From positions 1-20,519 of the IMG/VR virus record IMGVR_UViG_3300045910_000106: a stretch of DNA of 20,519 bases; one strand, 5' to 3'. A program made the position numbers and the translations under genes. Position 1 is the stretch's first letter; each line of letters begins with the position of its first letter. Positions 18,677 to 20,519 of this stretch are shown piece after piece. The DNA is from a virus. The notes under the pieces are model-generated. The model had not been told where the DNA came from and did not search any database. It saw only the letters and a program-made list of their open reading frames with translations.

Positions 18677-19648
18677 ATGACCGAATCATCCGACCTGCCG
18701 GGCGATATCGTCCAACGCAACAGCCAGGCCGAAGCGATCTTCGACAACTGGAGGCTCGCGTACAGGCTGGATCCCTCCTTCCCGATCGAGAAGATCGAGG
18801 ACGGCGCCACGCAGCAGGTCCGCGACCAGGCCAACCGCGCCAACCGCCAGTACGTCGAGGAGTACTTCCAGCAGCACGAGGCGGGCGCTGTCTTCCCGCC
18901 GATCGTCCTGCGCGACACCAACTTCTCGCTGATCGACGGCAACACCCGGCGGGCCATGTGGATCAAGGCGAAGCGGCCCACGGTGCCCGTCTACCTGGTG
19001 AGCCTGCCGTCCGCAGACCTTGCCCGGGCCCTTGGGGCACAGCTGAACCAGATCGCGGGTGTTCGGCTCACGCCGGACGAGTCAGCCAGGCAGGCGCTGG
19101 CGATGATGGAGGAGGGCACGTTCGACGACCAGCAGATCGCGAGGATCGTGGGCCGCTCCCGTACGCAGATCACCCGCTGGCGCCAGGAGCGGGAGTTCAC
19201 CGCGCGCGCCGAGCGGTGCGGCGTCTCCGACATGGCGAAGCGGGTACCCGACGCGCAGCGCCGCATCCTGTCGAAGGTCGTCCAGGTGAAGCCGTTCACC
19301 GAGCTGACCAGGCTGGCCGGATCCCGGAAGGTGCAGAACAGCGACCTGAACGCCCTGGTCGACAAGGTGCTCGCCGCGGAGAGCGAGGAGGCAGCGCTCG
19401 ACGCGGTCACGATCGCAGGAGCCGAGATGCACCCGATAGGCCCGGACGGGCGCGCCGTCGCATCGAACCCGAAGGCGAAGCGGATGCGCATGGTGCTGCC
19501 GCAGGTGCTCAACCTCGCCCCGGCGGAGGAGTTCTACGAGCCCGAGAAGGCGGTGGCCGACCGGGCGATGTGGCTGCAGATCAAGATCGCTGCGGAGAGC
19601 GCCCTGGCCATGTACGAGCGCTACGACGCCCCGGGGAGCGCGGCATGA
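18677..19648 (+). CDS. ParB-like DNA-binding protein (ParB/Srx domain plus HTH)
   Basis: This 323-residue protein starts at ATG 18677 with AAGGAG 8 bases upstream. Residues 35-110 form a ParB/sulfiredoxin-like domain (FPPIVLRDTNFSLIDGNTRR, then VPVYLV), with DGNTRR at 87-92 in the place of the ParB GxxR nucleotide-binding motif. Residues 148-172 are an HTH (FDDQQIARIVGRSRTQITRW), and the rest is helical and charged. Chromosomal and plasmid ParB proteins need ParA, which is absent from this genome, so partition is doubtful; a phage regulator, replication helper or nuclease is more likely. A 13-bp-arm inverted repeat in the next gene (19881-19915) is a candidate binding site. It overlaps the next gene by ATGA. 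Confidence 0.88.
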   Translation: MTESSDLPGDIVQRNSQAEAIFDNWRLAYRLDPSFPIEKIEDGATQQVRDQANRANRQYVEEYFQQHEAGAVFPPIVLRDTNFSLIDGNTRRAMWIKAKRPTVPVYLVSLPSADLARALGAQLNQIAGVRLTPDESARQALAMMEEGTFDDQQIARIVGRSRTQITRWRQEREFTARAERCGVSDMAKRVPDAQRRILSKVVQVKPFTELTRLAGSRKVQNSDLNALVDKVLAAESEEAALDAVTIAGAEMHPIGPDGRAVASNPKAKRMRMVLPQVLNLAPAEEFYEPEKAVADRAMWLQIKIAAESALAMYERYDAPGSAA

Positions 19649-20184
19649 AAGAGGCCAGCGAGGAGACCGTCGCGCTGTTTCGGTGGGTGCACAACCATCC
19701 GCGGTCGACGTTCGACGACATCGTGGCGAAGGCGCTGCCGCCGGCCATGCGCCATGCCGCCTACCAGGCATTCACGGCCAACCGCGGCCAGGACGGCGAG
19801 GAGCTGCCGGAGGAGTGGTTCAAGATCGAGGGCAACAAGGACCTGGCCTGGCGCTGGTGGGTCGGGGAACTGGTTCACGCGAGCGTCAACACTAAACGAT
19901 TGAGTGTTGACGCTCCGGATGGCGGCAGCGCTCGGGGAAAGCGGCGGGAGCAGCTGCTCTACTCCGCGAAGACCGCGCCCATGGTCAAGACCGAGGATGG
20001 AAAAGTCGTCCGCTGGTCGCCCGAGTTCGACCAGGCATACGAGCGGGCCGTCGCCGCGATGCGGGTCACTCAGCGCGCGAACCTGGCGATCAACGACCTC
20101 ATGGGCGACAAGCCGACCCGCAAGCAGCTCGACGGCGCTATCCAGGTCCTCAAGGACGCGCTGGAGGCGCTGCGCGTCTCCTGA
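19645..20184 (+). CDS. Early protein of unknown function containing a large inverted repeat
   Basis: This 179-residue protein starts at ATG 19645 (ATGA overlap with the ParB-like gene). The N-terminal part is helical with tryptophans (LFRWVHNHPRSTFDDIVAKA, then EEWFKIEGNKDLAWRWWVGEL). A charged middle (DGGSARGKRREQ) and a helical C-terminal half (SPEFDQAYERAVAAMRVTQRA, and RKQLDGAIQVLKDALEAL) follow. No family is recognised and there are no catalytic motifs. Residues around 80-90 are encoded by the dyad at 19881-19915. The stop is followed by a hairpin at 20194-20241. Coupling to the ParB-like gene suggests a joint role in replication or regulation. Confidence 0.78.
   Translation: MKEASEETVALFRWVHNHPRSTFDDIVAKALPPAMRHAAYQAFTANRGQDGEELPEEWFKIEGNKDLAWRWWVGELVHASVNTKRLSVDAPDGGSARGKRREQLLYSAKTAPMVKTEDGKVVRWSPEFDQAYERAVAAMRVTQRANLAINDLMGDKPTRKQLDGAIQVLKDALEALRVS
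19881..19915. repeat. 13-bp-arm inverted repeat inside the coding region, candidate ParB-like site
   Basis: GAGCGTCAACACT (19881-19893) and AGTGTTGACGCTC (19903-19915) are perfect inverses with a 9-base spacer. The AT content is clearly higher than in nearby coding sequence. A long perfect dyad in coding DNA directly after a ParB-like gene suggests a parS-like binding site or operator. Confidence 0.7.
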
Positions 20185-20193
20185 CCGGAGGTT

Positions 20194-20241
20194 CCGAAGT
20201 TCCAGGGTGCACTCGCGCGGCCAAACCCCTGGAACCTTCGG
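20194..20241 (+). terminator. Long imperfect hairpin after the unknown early gene
   Basis: CCGAAGTTCCAGGG (20194-20207) pairs with 20227-20241 apart from one bulged C, with a 19-base loop. It begins 10 bases after the stop. It may stop or attenuate the ParB-operon transcript before the split gene begins at 20296. Confidence 0.6.
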
Positions 20242-20295
20242 GAGTCGTCAGGCCATAGCCAATTCCTTGATAGTTGAGTAGCCGGTTCGGGTCTT
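20242..20295 (+). promoter_or_regulatory. Possible promoter region of the split gene
   Basis: TTGATA at 20267-20272 could be a -35, but no convincing -10 follows at 17 bases; GATAGT at 20269-20274 could instead be a -10. A stop codon at 20275-20277 limits the reading frame upstream. No clear ribosome site precedes GTG 20296. Confidence 0.3.
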
Positions 20296-20519
20296 GTGAG
20301 GGATCTGTACGGCACGGGCGCGTACAACGTTGGTGTGGAGCTGCGGGTTTATCAGAAGCCGGGGCTGTTGGTGCGCCTGGCTTATCAAACGGCGCCGGTG
20401 CACGTTGGTGCCATGGACGTGGATGTGCCGCTGGATTCGTTCCACAGCGATGGGACGACGACCCTGATCGACCCGGTGGCGGGTATCGGGCTGTGGCGGG
20501 AGGCGCGGCGGGTACGCGA
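20296..20519 (+). CDS. 5' part of the split early gene, continues at window base 1
   Basis: The frame opens after the TGA at 20275-20277; the first likely start is GTG 20296 (RDLYGTGAYNVGVELRVYQ), with GTG 20335 as a weaker option. From 20349 on, the sequence repeats bases 1-171 and the reading frame stays the same, so the protein continues to 424 on the circular molecule. The single mismatch at 20475 changes CCT to CCG, both proline. No Shine-Dalgarno is visible, so the start is uncertain. Confidence 0.65.
   Translation, partial: MRDLYGTGAYNVGVELRVYQKPGLLVRLAYQTAPVHVGAMDVDVPLDSFHSDGTTTLIDPVAGIGLWREARRVR
20349..20519. repeat. 171-bp terminal repeat marking a circular genome
   Basis: This segment matches bases 1-171 in 170 of 171 positions. 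Together with the gene running across the junction, it indicates a circular or circularly permuted genome of about 20,348 bp rather than two separate copies. Confidence 0.9.

Noticed and set aside
18677-19648. Plasmid partition system
   Set aside because: Only a ParB-like protein is present; no ParA ATPase is encoded in the window.

Overview
The window looks like one complete, small, circularly closed genome of a temperate siphovirus (about 20.35 kb) that infects a high-GC actinomycete. Bases 20349-20519 repeat bases 1-171 with one mismatch (127 T versus 20475 G, synonymous). A gene cut by the left edge is completed by reading from 20296 across the repeat. The actinobacterial assignment rests on the very high GC, frequent GTG starts, ATGA/GTGA stop-start overlaps, likely leaderless transcripts, and an attP core matching the 3' half of an actinobacterial tRNA-Arg. 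I cannot name the host genus.

Layout, left to right. (i) 1-917 (continuing from 20296): three small early genes, the last a DUF7352-like protein, closed by a strong hairpin terminator at 993-1025. (ii) 1071-13216, all on +, virion and lysis genes: two small ORFs, an HNH nuclease fused in frame to the large terminase, HK97-type portal, prohead protease, major capsid protein, head-tail proteins, tail tube, an Acb2-type cyclic-nucleotide sponge, a gp10-like protein, a 412-residue tape measure with two EF-hand-like calcium loops, two distal tail proteins, a tail-collar protein, a small unknown, a holin-like membrane protein and an M23 endolysin. (iii) 13227-15883: two different tyrosine recombinases on +, with two small minus-strand genes between them. 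(iv) 17503-16053, minus: a five-gene operon in which every junction is a 4-base overlap; its first gene is a Cro/CI-type repressor. (v) 17632-20184, plus: a winged-helix replication initiator with a lambda-like iteron origin inside its coding region, a ParB-like protein without ParA, and an unknown gene carrying a 13-bp-arm inverted repeat.

The most striking feature is the genetic switch. The 35-bp tRNA-Arg-like attP core (17262-17296) lies inside the 3' end of the repressor gene. The 92-residue phage-borne repressor ends in EAAA, resembling an ssrA tag. If the host tRNA has the usual T just before the core, integration changes W81 (TGG) to TGA and leaves an 80-residue repressor without that tail. 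This is the logic of integration-dependent immunity known from mycobacteriophages such as BPs. Integration would also cut the four downstream operon genes away from the repressor promoter. Both integrases end in AA. Two matching 13-bp dyads, one over the rep -10 and one just upstream of the parB -10, are candidate repressor operators.

All functions come from reading motifs, gene order and sequence patterns by eye; no database search was run.
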